64,000 nt of DNA from contig NZ_JAMQPR010000001.1 of the NCBI RefSeq assembly GCF_026151345.1, positions 186,231 through 250,230 on the forward strand. The letters run 5' to 3'. Below, in pieces: positions 36,964-45,500 of this stretch; position 1 is the first letter of the stretch, and the number at the start of each line of letters is the position of its first letter. This stretch comes from Leptospira paudalimensis. GTDB lineage: Bacteria; Spirochaetota; Leptospiria; Leptospirales; Leptospiraceae. The position numbers and the translations under genes are program-made. The notes under the pieces were generated by a model. The model saw only the letters and a program-made list of their open reading frames with translations, was not told the DNA's origin and did no database searches.

Positions 36964-39900
36964 ACAATAGGTAATACAAAGAGGGTTAATGCACTAGCGG
37001 TGATTAACCCTCCTATCACGACTGTCGCCAATGGTCTCTGAACTTCGGCACCTGGTGATGTACTAATTGCCATTGGAATAAATCCTATTGAAGCAAGCAG
37101 TGCTGTTGTTAAAACAGGGCGAAGCCTAGAGATTGCTGCTTCTTTGATTGCATCTTCTAATTTTTTTCCATGATGTTCTAATGATTTGATAAAACTAATT
37201 AAAACCAAACCATTTAAGACTGCGATACCGAACAGAGCAATGAAACCAACGCCTGCAGAAATACTAAATGGTAAATTTCTTAAATACAATGCCAAAATGC
37301 CACCTGTGATAGCGAATGGAACATTGAGAAAAATGATAAACGCAGACATAACTTCATTAAAAGCAAAGTATAAAATCAAAAATATTATCAAAAGAGTGAT
37401 TGGAACTACAACTAACAAAGTATTGGTTGCCGATTCGAATTTTTCAAATTCTCCACCTAAAGTAAAATGATAACCCGCAGGAAATTTGATTTTATCAGCT
37501 AAGACATTTTTTACTTTTCCAACAGTTGAAACCATGTCACTCCCTCTGATATTAAATTGAACTAATGCGTAACGGTTTTGGTTTTGATGGTAAATTTGAA
37601 CCGGCCCATCCTCAATTTTAATTTCTGCAAGTTCATGAAATGGTGCAAATTGATTCTGACCGACATTTACAGGAGTGTTTCTAATTTGTTCAGGATCAGA
37701 TTTGATGTCTGTTTTCACTACGATATCAAATCGTTTCATCCCTTCATAAACGATCCCAGCTGGAACACCTGATGAAAATGATTCAGTGATGCGATTGATA
37801 TCTGTTATATTTAAATTATATCGTGCCAATTTTTCTCGGTTTGGTTTTATCCTGAGATACTCCAATCCATACAATTGTTCGATCCTTAAATCGGCCACAC
37901 CTTCGATGTTTTTAATATTGGATGAGATTTCTTCTGCAATCGATTTTAGTGTTACCAAATCATCACCAAAAACTTTAATTCCAACATCTGCTCGAATGCC
38001 TGCCATGATTTCATTATTTCTCATTTCTATTGGTTGCGATAAACCATAAGCGACTTGTGGTGAAACTCGTTGGATGATCTCTTCTAACTTGTTTTCAATA
38101 TCTGCTTTGGATTGTTTCCATTCAGATCTTGGTTTCATATCCAAATACATATCTGTTTTTTCTACACCCATTGGTTCAATCGCAAGTTCTGGAGAACCTG
38201 TCCTCGATACAATTTCCGTTATTTCAGGTATCTCTTTTAAGATTGCAGATTCAATTTTTGTAGATGAAGCCAATGATTCAGTTAATGTAGTAGAGGGGTA
38301 TCGACTAATTTCGATGAGTAAATTTCCTTCATCAAGTTTAGGTAAAAATTCTCCACCTAATCGGAAGAAGAGGAGAATAGAGACAATAAAGATACTAATT
38401 GTAGAATACATGATCTTGTTTGTATCTTTGAAACAATATTCAAGTTTTGGAATGTACCAGTTTTGAATTTTTTGGAAAAAGGCAGTTTTTGAGTCTTCTT
38501 TGATGTCTGAATGTAAAAAGAAAGATGCTAAAACTGGTATAATTGTGAGTGTAAGGATAAAGGAACCAATCAATGCAAATAATACTGTAGTTGCCATTGG
38601 TATAAACATTTTACCTTCTGTACCACTGAGTGTTAGAATTGGTATATAAACGATTCCAATGATAATTTCACCATAAATTGTTGCCTTCCTAACTTCAATG
38701 GTTGCCTCAAGAATTGTATCTCTTTTTTCGATAGGTGTTAACGATCTTTTAAGTTCCTTTACTTTTAATCCTAATCTTCTATGAGAGTTCTCAATTAGAA
38801 TGACTGCACCATCCACAATGAGTCCAAAATCAATCGCACCCATCGACATTAAGTTAGCTGGTAAATCGCGGACGAACATTAAAGAAATCGCAATGAGCAT
38901 TGCCAGGGGAATGACAGAGGCGATTACGAGCCCAGATCGAAAGTCACCTATCATAAGAAACAAAATAATGATGACAAGGAGTGCTCCTTCCGAAAGGTTC
39001 CAGACAATAGTTTTTAATGTATTGGAAACCATTATGGAACGATCATAATACGGTTTTATTTTCATTCCTGTCGGTAAGGTTTTTTCAATTTGTGTTATTT
39101 TTTCTTTTACCGCTTTTGTTACTTCTAAGGAATTTTCTCCGAGTAACATCAATGTAACGGCTCCCACAACCTCTGAAGTTCCAGAAGAAGTAGCTGCACC
39201 TTTTCTTAAACGAGGGCCTTCGACAATTTTTGCAACTGTATTCAAATAGATGGGAAAACCATCCTTCATTTTACCGATTTGTATTTTTTCAAAATCTGTA
39301 ATTGTTTTTAAAAGCCCATCACTACCAACGATAAGTTGTTCATTTGATTTTTCAATGTATCCACTGCCTGTTGATAGGTTATTGGTTTGGATTGCATTGA
39401 TAATTTGGTTAAACGAAATTCCTAAAGAAGCAACTTTTAATGGATCAACTATGACCTGGTATTGTTTTGTTTTTCCACCAAAACTGTTCACTTCAACGAT
39501 TCCTGGAACAGTCTTTAAAGCGGGATTGATATACCAATTTAAATAAGTTGTTAACTCCATTTGACTATGGAATTGGCTTTCGATTGTAAATTGAAATACT
39601 TCTCCTAATCCAGTTGTGATTGGTCCAATTACTGGTTTACCATAAATTGCAGGTATGTTTTCGGAAGCTTCTGTTAGTTTTTCACTAACCAACTGCCTAC
39701 TTTTCCATAAGTCTGTTCCATCAGAAAAAACAGCGGTTACCAAGGAAAATCCGTATCTAGAAACTGATCGAACTTCTGTTAAATTTGGAATTCCTGTGAT
39801 TGCACGTTCAACAGGTAAGGTTATGTATTGTTCGATTTCTAATGTAGATAAAGAAGGCGATGTTGTAATGATTTGAACTTGTACATTTGTTATATCAGGA

Positions 39901-40022
39901 ACAGCATCAACTTTTAGATGTTTTAGTGAAAAAAAACCACCAAATACCAGTAAGATGGTGGAAAGAATGATTAAAAGTCGATTTTGAAGTGAAAAAGATA
40001 CAATTTTAGTTAAAAATTCCAT
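36912..40022 (-). CDS. czcA: CzcA-type heavy-metal RND efflux pump
   Basis: About 1036 residues. Inner-membrane proton/cation antiporter of the HME-RND family. The N-terminus has VDAVPDITNVQVQI and LPVERAITGIPNL; the TM4 relay is GAIDFGLIVDGAVILIEN, with both Asp and the Glu of the Czc type. Two sets of hydrophobic helices flank two periplasmic loops, as in the family. It starts 1 base after the adaptor's stop, behind a strong GGAGGAGG site. The cation exported (Zn, Co, Cd, Ni, Cu or Ag) is not determined by what I can see. Distinct in order from the RND system at the window start. Confidence 0.95.
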   Translation of the reverse strand: MEFLTKIVSFSLQNRLLIILSTILLVFGGFFSLKHLKVDAVPDITNVQVQIITTSPSLSTLEIEQYITLPVERAITGIPNLTEVRSVSRYGFSLVTAVFSDGTDLWKSRQLVSEKLTEASENIPAIYGKPVIGPITTGLGEVFQFTIESQFHSQMELTTYLNWYINPALKTVPGIVEVNSFGGKTKQYQVIVDPLKVASLGISFNQIINAIQTNNLSTGSGYIEKSNEQLIVGSDGLLKTITDFEKIQIGKMKDGFPIYLNTVAKIVEGPRLRKGAATSSGTSEVVGAVTLMLLGENSLEVTKAVKEKITQIEKTLPTGMKIKPYYDRSIMVSNTLKTIVWNLSEGALLVIIILFLMIGDFRSGLVIASVIPLAMLIAISLMFVRDLPANLMSMGAIDFGLIVDGAVILIENSHRRLGLKVKELKRSLTPIEKRDTILEATIEVRKATIYGEIIIGIVYIPILTLSGTEGKMFIPMATTVLFALIGSFILTLTIIPVLASFFLHSDIKEDSKTAFFQKIQNWYIPKLEYCFKDTNKIMYSTISIFIVSILLFFRLGGEFLPKLDEGNLLIEISRYPSTTLTESLASSTKIESAILKEIPEITEIVSRTGSPELAIEPMGVEKTDMYLDMKPRSEWKQSKADIENKLEEIIQRVSPQVAYGLSQPIEMRNNEIMAGIRADVGIKVFGDDLVTLKSIAEEISSNIKNIEGVADLRIEQLYGLEYLRIKPNREKLARYNLNITDINRITESFSSGVPAGIVYEGMKRFDIVVKTDIKSDPEQIRNTPVNVGQNQFAPFHELAEIKIEDGPVQIYHQNQNRYALVQFNIRGSDMVSTVGKVKNVLADKIKFPAGYHFTLGGEFEKFESATNTLLVVVPITLLIIFLILYFAFNEVMSAFIIFLNVPFAITGGILALYLRNLPFSISAGVGFIALFGIAVLNGLVLISFIKSLEHHGKKLEDAIKEAAISRLRPVLTTALLASIGFIPMAISTSPGAEVQRPLATVVIGGLITASALTLFVLPIVYLKFFAKKSFILSKEA

Positions 40023-40023
40023 T

Positions 40024-41166
40024 TCATTCACCTCCTCCAAATGTATCTTTGAATAAAATTGCTTTTAATTCAAAGGAACCTTTTGTGACAACCTTGTCTC
40101 CTTCTCTGAGTCCAGAGATTACTTCTACCATTTTGTCATTTGTACTACCTGTTGAAACTTCTAACCATTGGTAGGTTTCTGGTTTGGTTTCTATAAATAC
40201 AAATTTAGAATCTTGGTACGATTGAATTGCTATTTCGGGAATTTGAATTCCTGTCCTTTCGTTCACGCTGAGGATTGCCCTTCCAAACAATCCAATTTTT
40301 GCTTTTTTGTTTTGATTTTTAAAAACAACTCGTGCATGAACTGTTCGAGATCCAGGATCAACTTTTTCGCCAATGTGTTCTAATTTTCCATAAAAGTTTA
40401 AGTCAGGATAAGCATTCAATATTACATCTGCAGATATTCCTTCTGATAAATATTTTAAATCATTTTCATATATTTTTGCTTGGAACCAAAGATTGGTAAG
40501 ATTGGCAATGGTAGTTAGAATTTGATTCCCTGCCACAATCGAACCTGGAACTGCATTTCTCGATAAAGCTAGTCCAGACCTTGGAGAATAAACAATGTAT
40601 TGTCCCGTGGAACTATTATCGATGTTTATACCGTTCGCACGTAAATTTTCTTCTGCTGAATTTTTCTCGGATTCAATCACTCGTAAATTTGCTTCTGCAT
40701 CAATTTGTTCTTGTTTAGCCGCTAAATTCATTTTTACAAGAGAGCTTATTCTTGTTAAGTTTTGTTCAGCTGCGTTGTACTTAGATTTTGCAACGAGATA
40801 AGTAGATCTAAGTTTTGCAAGTTCTGGAGAATCGATGGTTGCTAGTTTCTGCCCTTTTTGAATGGTATCTCCTTCAACAAAATACACACTTGTGACTCTA
40901 CCTGAAATTCTAGCTGGAACATCCATGATGTCATCTGGCACGGCTTCCGTTTCGCCAATCAGTTCAATATTTGTGTGAATTTTTTTTAGAGAAACTAATT
41001 CGAATTCAATCGAAATAGCATCTCGTTGTTCTTTTGTTATATGAAGAATATTTTTGTTTGTGGTAATTTCTGGAGCAATAGGTTTGATTCGGCTAGATTG
41101 CCAAAAATAAATAACACCGATTAAAAGTAAGATAGAAAAAAGGATGATTTTAAAATTAATTTTCAT
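40024..41166 (-). CDS. czcB: CzcB-type periplasmic adaptor
   Basis: 380 residues, membrane-fusion protein. A hydrophobic N-terminal anchor (about 7-23), the lipoyl/barrel-sandwich strand VTSVYFVEGDTIQKGQKLATIDS, an alpha-hairpin (AKSKYNAAEQNLTRISSLVKMNLAAKQEQID in pieces) and a C-terminal beta domain (GLREGDKVVTKGSFELKA). It ties the inner pump to the outer channel. The start overlaps the czcC stop by 4 bases (ATGA). Confidence 0.93.
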   Translation of the reverse strand: MKINFKIILFSILLLIGVIYFWQSSRIKPIAPEITTNKNILHITKEQRDAISIEFELVSLKKIHTNIELIGETEAVPDDIMDVPARISGRVTSVYFVEGDTIQKGQKLATIDSPELAKLRSTYLVAKSKYNAAEQNLTRISSLVKMNLAAKQEQIDAEANLRVIESEKNSAEENLRANGINIDNSSTGQYIVYSPRSGLALSRNAVPGSIVAGNQILTTIANLTNLWFQAKIYENDLKYLSEGISADVILNAYPDLNFYGKLEHIGEKVDPGSRTVHARVVFKNQNKKAKIGLFGRAILSVNERTGIQIPEIAIQSYQDSKFVFIETKPETYQWLEVSTGSTNDKMVEVISGLREGDKVVTKGSFELKAILFKDTFGGGE

Positions 41167-42494
41167 GGTCGAACTTCCATTGTATTTGTTGGTAATCCAA
41201 GCACTCGTATCAACTCAATTTGAGATACTTCGTATTCTGATTTGGTGCTTAAATAATTTAGTTTAGTTTGTAATAAGATTCTTTGTTGGTTGATTGCATC
41301 GATGATTTTAATTTTACCGAATCTGATTGCTTCTTGTAGATTGTTTAGATCGGATTCCGCTCTTTCTAGTTTGTTTTCATCATAAAGTTTTACTTCATCG
41401 TCTAGTGTGATGAAATTCGTAAGTGCAAACAATACTTCTTGTTTGATATTTCTAGATACAGATTCTTTTAATTCTTTTGAGCTATCAATCTTGGAGGATG
41501 AAATGATCGATTCACCCTCATAATCTCGCCAGACAATCAGAGGTATCGTTAGCATTCCACCTAAGACTCGTTCATTAAACCCATCGTTTTGTGCAAAAGC
41601 TCCCAAACTCACATTTGGAATTTTTTGTTTTCTAACTTCGTTATGTCGGAGTAACGCTAATTCGATTTCTTTTTCCGTTAGAAAAATTTCTGGTCTATAT
41701 TGGTACGCTATCTTCACTAACTCTGATTTGTCTTTTGGTAAATCGTTAGGTAGTTTCCATTGGAAAACTTTTAATTGTGTTAACTCAAATGGAAAACCAA
41801 GCAAAACTTCCAATTCAGATTTTGCATTTTCATATTGCCTTTGAGATAAATTCCAAATTTTATAAATACGAATTTCTTCAGCTTCTGATAAGGATTCATC
41901 AATTCCAGGTGAAAGTCCTTCGTTGATTCTAGCTTTTGAAACTTTTTTAAGTTCCTTTACTAAATTCAAACTATATAAACTGTTTTCCTTTTCCAAAAAA
42001 AGGTATCGAAATCGTGTTAGTTTTTTTAAGGCATCGAACTCTAAGGAACGTTTAACGGACTCTAAACGATATACTTGCGCTCTAAATTCTTCATCGGCGA
42101 TTTTGATGGCGATTTCTCTTTTACCATTGGTGTAAATTTCCTGATTTACCATAACTTGAAAGTTATTAGCAATTGTAAGTGTGGATCCTATGATTGGTCC
42201 CGCTGTGTCTCCCTTTCTGTTTGCCACATAACCAGAAAAAGTTGGATTCGATGGAAAATAATAAGAAGCGATTTTTTTCCTTCCAGAAATTTCCTTTAGT
42301 TTAATCTCCTCGATTCGATAATCAGGATGGCGATTGACGATACAAAAACTCAATTCTAACATTGAGTTTTGATTCTGACATGAGTTCCCAAGGTTTTCCT
42401 GGGATTCGATTTTTGAATTAAAAATTGTAGGCATCAACAGTAATATTGAAAGCCACTTCAATTTAAAATTATTTGAAATTGAAAAATAAAACAT
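41163..42494 (-). CDS. czcC: CzcC-type outer-membrane efflux protein
   Basis: About 443 residues, TolC-like outer-membrane channel. The N-terminus has a hydrophobic segment (LSILLLMPTIFNS) acting as a signal. The body has the two helical repeats, with IVNRHPDYRIEEIKLKE at the start and a C-terminal IKIIDAINQQRILLQTKLNYLS helix. The ATG at 42494 follows GGGAGG; an earlier one at 42506 is less likely. It overlaps czcB by 4 bases, so the three Czc genes are translationally coupled. Confidence 0.92.
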   Translation of the reverse strand: MFYFSISNNFKLKWLSILLLMPTIFNSKIESQENLGNSCQNQNSMLELSFCIVNRHPDYRIEEIKLKEISGRKKIASYYFPSNPTFSGYVANRKGDTAGPIIGSTLTIANNFQVMVNQEIYTNGKREIAIKIADEEFRAQVYRLESVKRSLEFDALKKLTRFRYLFLEKENSLYSLNLVKELKKVSKARINEGLSPGIDESLSEAEEIRIYKIWNLSQRQYENAKSELEVLLGFPFELTQLKVFQWKLPNDLPKDKSELVKIAYQYRPEIFLTEKEIELALLRHNEVRKQKIPNVSLGAFAQNDGFNERVLGGMLTIPLIVWRDYEGESIISSSKIDSSKELKESVSRNIKQEVLFALTNFITLDDEVKLYDENKLERAESDLNNLQEAIRFGKIKIIDAINQQRILLQTKLNYLSTKSEYEVSQIELIRVLGLPTNTMEVRP

Positions 42495-42540
42495 GGAACC
42501 TCCCACGTAGATAACGCAAGTAAACGGATGTGCGATAGAA

Positions 42541-42936
42541 CTAGGTGATATGTTGTCTCGGAGGTCTAAAAAGATAAGAAAGTGAAGAGAATTTAGGAAT
42601 AGGAAATTCTTTTAATTCAAAATAAACTTTATGTAAATTGATTAAAATATGCGAAAGATATAAATTCCAGGTGATCGAAACAATGGAATTGCAAGGGCAC
42701 GAAAAACAAACATGTTCAGAATGTTCAACATCATCTCCAAGATCGTGACCTGGATCAATGCCGAGTGTATGGTCTAAAAAAGCATAGGGACATCCACTTT
42801 CTGGAGTTCCCAAAGATCCACAATTCACCTCATTGTCGACAATCCTTTGGTACATAAAATTGGCAGAAAACATCAATACAAAACAAAATAGGAAACTTTG
42901 TTTGAACGCATTCTTTTGCCAATTGAAAGGTTTCAT
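42541..42936 (-). CDS. Cys/His-rich membrane protein at the head of czcCBA
   Basis: About 131 residues. N-terminal hydrophobic segment (FKQSFLFCFVLMFSANF), then a likely periplasmic part with GCPYAFLDHTLGIDPGHDL and a Cys/His cluster HSEHVCFSCPC, a hydrophobic helix, and a C-terminus reading LFRPPRQHIT. Plan and ending resemble the 18103 gene. The ATG at 42936 is 4 bases past the stop of the DUF1574 gene; a longer version would overlap that gene. Location suggests metal sensing, trapping or delivery for the Czc pump. Family not recognised; a DUF2946-like relation is possible. Confidence 0.72.
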   Translation of the reverse strand: MKPFNWQKNAFKQSFLFCFVLMFSANFMYQRIVDNEVNCGSLGTPESGCPYAFLDHTLGIDPGHDLGDDVEHSEHVCFSCPCNSIVSITWNLYLSHILINLHKVYFELKEFPIPKFSSLSYLFRPPRQHIT

Positions 42937-42940
42937 ACAA

Positions 42941-44029
42941 TTATTGAAAGTTTGGAATCTCCTTTGCAGTTTGCAATAACTTATCCACGATTTCTGGAAC
43001 ACAGAGGGGAGAGACGTGACTCGAATCTGTATACAAACGACAATTTGTATTCCCTCTATTCAGAGATATACGACGAATATTTTTAGAATTTTTCTCAATT
43101 AAAGCTTCGGAAATCGTATCGAATAATTTTCCACCAGTGATCGAATTTCTACGTTCCTTATAATAGGGATGTACTTGTGGTTCCCAGATAACGGTAGGAA
43201 TGTTATTTTCTTCAGCAAGTTCAATAATTCTTTTGAGAAATCCAACTTCAGTTTCTGAAATCAAAAAGTTGTTAAGCAATAGTTGTTCTTGAGATTTGCT
43301 GTAGTTTACAATTCGTTCTTCATATTCTTTTGGAGTAAAATTATCGATTTCAATGCCCGTATTATTCGGATTAAATGGTCTCTTTTTATTTAAGTAGGAA
43401 GAGAGTGCAATAAAATAAGTATCGTCCGCTGCTCTTTCCCCTTTTATTAAATTTGAAACTCCTTGGATAGGACGAATATGATAATTATAAGAGACAAATA
43501 ACAACCGACTTAAAATATCTAGTTTATATTTAGCATTAAATACAGGGAATATATCAATTAATTCTCGCTCTGTTAACATTAACTCTTTCCACTTCGTTTT
43601 GTAAGAGTAAACATTATTCTCGTTTAACATTTCTTCAGAGAATTCAATGAATAATAAATTTGGTTTAAATCCACCATCTACCATTGATTTAAGCAAAAGG
43701 TAGTATAAAAAATATTCAGAAGCTTTTAGAGCAAGTCGTGTTTCAAAATAGATTGGTTCATTGTAAGTATTTTTGTTAACAGGAATATTCTCCCATTCAT
43801 GGAAAATATCAGACCTAGAAGATCCTGTAACAACTGCTACATTAATGTTCTCGGATTGTAAATGTTTGTTTTCTTCCCAAACCTTTGGGAATCCAACGAG
43901 AATATTTTGTCCAGATTTATATGGTCGCCTAGCAGCTTCACGGAAATCAGGGATACAAGCAATTTTATCAACTGTGAAGACAAAAAGTATTAAAATTAGT
44001 GGATAAAAGTAAATTTTCTTTAGTGTCAT
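42941..44029 (-). CDS. DUF1574 family protein (SGNH-like), partner of MBOAT
   Basis: 362 residues. A hydrophobic N-terminal anchor (about 5-22), then a large domain with GSSRSDIFHEW (about residue 69) and a C-terminal YTDSSHVSP motif. These look like the Ser and Asp-His of an SGNH-type (DltD/AlgX-like) fold. DUF1574 is known mainly from Leptospira, where it lies next to MBOAT acyltransferases. It follows the MBOAT gene by 8 bases. Likely helps O-acylate a surface polysaccharide or other envelope polymer; the acceptor is unknown. Confidence 0.88.
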   Translation of the reverse strand: MTLKKIYFYPLILILFVFTVDKIACIPDFREAARRPYKSGQNILVGFPKVWEENKHLQSENINVAVVTGSSRSDIFHEWENIPVNKNTYNEPIYFETRLALKASEYFLYYLLLKSMVDGGFKPNLLFIEFSEEMLNENNVYSYKTKWKELMLTERELIDIFPVFNAKYKLDILSRLLFVSYNYHIRPIQGVSNLIKGERAADDTYFIALSSYLNKKRPFNPNNTGIEIDNFTPKEYEERIVNYSKSQEQLLLNNFLISETEVGFLKRIIELAEENNIPTVIWEPQVHPYYKERRNSITGGKLFDTISEALIEKNSKNIRRISLNRGNTNCRLYTDSSHVSPLCVPEIVDKLLQTAKEIPNFQ

Positions 44030-44037
44030 ATTTAATC

Positions 44038-45408
44038 TCAGAATTGGAAATAGATAAAGGTTTCGGTAGCAGCTTCAATCTTCACTAAAGCATAATAAAC
44101 GAGGAGTGTACAAACTGGTACCAACCAAACTATATAAGGTTCTAATTTATCTTTAAAATAATTTTTATATTCAATAAATTGTAAGATATAACTACCAATC
44201 ATGAGTCCCCAGAAATCGGGTTTATAAATAATTTTTCCTTTTAGATTGATAACGGAAGACCAAAACGTTGATATTTTTTCTAGAGTATCGATTCTGAAAA
44301 ATGTAGCAAGAACGGAAAAAATTGTAAAAATCCAAATAACAGCCAGGAATTTTTTTAATGGCGTCATAGAGCTTCTGTTAGGTTTACCATAGGCAAATCT
44401 CTCGATGGATAGAAAAATTCCGTGAAAAAACCCCCAAAGAAAAAAGGTGTAAGTGTTTCCATGCCACAAACCAGACAATGACATCACGATGATTGTGTTT
44501 ATATTATATCTCAATTCTGTAACGCGGTTTCCTCCCAATGGTATGTAGAGGTAATCTCTGATCCATGTTGAAAGTGTATAATGCCACCGGCTCCATAATT
44601 CTGCAAAACTAACAGATAGAAACGGGGATCGAAAGTTTTCCGGAATTTCATATCCTAACAAAAATGCAGATCCTCTTGCTAGGTCTGTGTAACCGGAAAA
44701 ATCACCATAAACTTGGAATGAAAAGGCAAATGTTGATAAAAAAATCGAGACCCCATCATATTCACCTGGATTGGCATAAACAGGATTGATTAATTTTGCG
44801 ATTTGATCTGCGATTAGTACCTTTTTGATAAGTCCTGAAAGTATATGAAAGATCCCACGTTGTACAAAATCTAATGTAAGTTTTGCGTGGTCAATTTGGT
44901 CATAAAAATCGTCATGACGCATGATGGGCCCAGCAATCAGTTGTGGAAAAAATAAAATAAATAGTAAAAAATTAACGAAAGGTGATTCCGTGAATTTACC
45001 TCTCCAAGCATCAACGAGGTAAGCAATCATTTGAAACGTATAGAAGCTAATTGCTAGAGGTAATACAAATTCGGATAAAGATTGGAAAAAGGGAATGGTT
45101 AATTCACCTTCTGACATTAGGTATTTTAAATAGGTTAATACATATTTAAAAAAACATAAATTTAATAAATTTATGGATACTCCCAGTATAAGGAATATTT
45201 TCCTTTTCGTTTTTAGAATTCCAATCACACAAAGGTGAGTAATAATGATAAAAAGTACGAAGTGTATTAAAAACGAACCACTCCAGTATCCATAAAATAA
45301 TAATGAGAAAACGATTAGGATATATTTGCGAAACCGAGAAGGTGAGATCCAATAAGTGATATAACAAGCAATAAAGAAAAAGAAATAATCAATCGAATTG
45401 AACAGCAT
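44038..45408 (-). CDS. MBOAT-family membrane O-acyltransferase (AlgI-like)
   Basis: 456 residues, multi-span. The family signature is FFPQLIAGPIMRHDDFYDQ and, further on, FWxxxxFSFQVYGDFSGYTDLARG, LWSRWHYTLSTWIRDYLYIPLGG and the active-site His in LSGLWHGNTYTFFLWGFFHG. It transfers an acyl group (often acetyl) to a polymer outside the membrane, with the DUF1574 protein as partner. It is the first gene of a close-packed run that continues into the Cys/His-rich protein and czcCBA. Confidence 0.94.
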   Translation of the reverse strand: MLFNSIDYFFFFIACYITYWISPSRFRKYILIVFSLLFYGYWSGSFLIHFVLFIIITHLCVIGILKTKRKIFLILGVSINLLNLCFFKYVLTYLKYLMSEGELTIPFFQSLSEFVLPLAISFYTFQMIAYLVDAWRGKFTESPFVNFLLFILFFPQLIAGPIMRHDDFYDQIDHAKLTLDFVQRGIFHILSGLIKKVLIADQIAKLINPVYANPGEYDGVSIFLSTFAFSFQVYGDFSGYTDLARGSAFLLGYEIPENFRSPFLSVSFAELWSRWHYTLSTWIRDYLYIPLGGNRVTELRYNINTIIVMSLSGLWHGNTYTFFLWGFFHGIFLSIERFAYGKPNRSSMTPLKKFLAVIWIFTIFSVLATFFRIDTLEKISTFWSSVINLKGKIIYKPDFWGLMIGSYILQFIEYKNYFKDKLEPYIVWLVPVCTLLVYYALVKIEAATETFIYFQF

Positions 45409-45500
45409 TTTCCCTAGAATTTCTCGAATATTTTTTTCTACTACTCATTTATGGAACATACTTGCCTTAATATTGAAATTGGACAAGATCAGTTCTCAAG

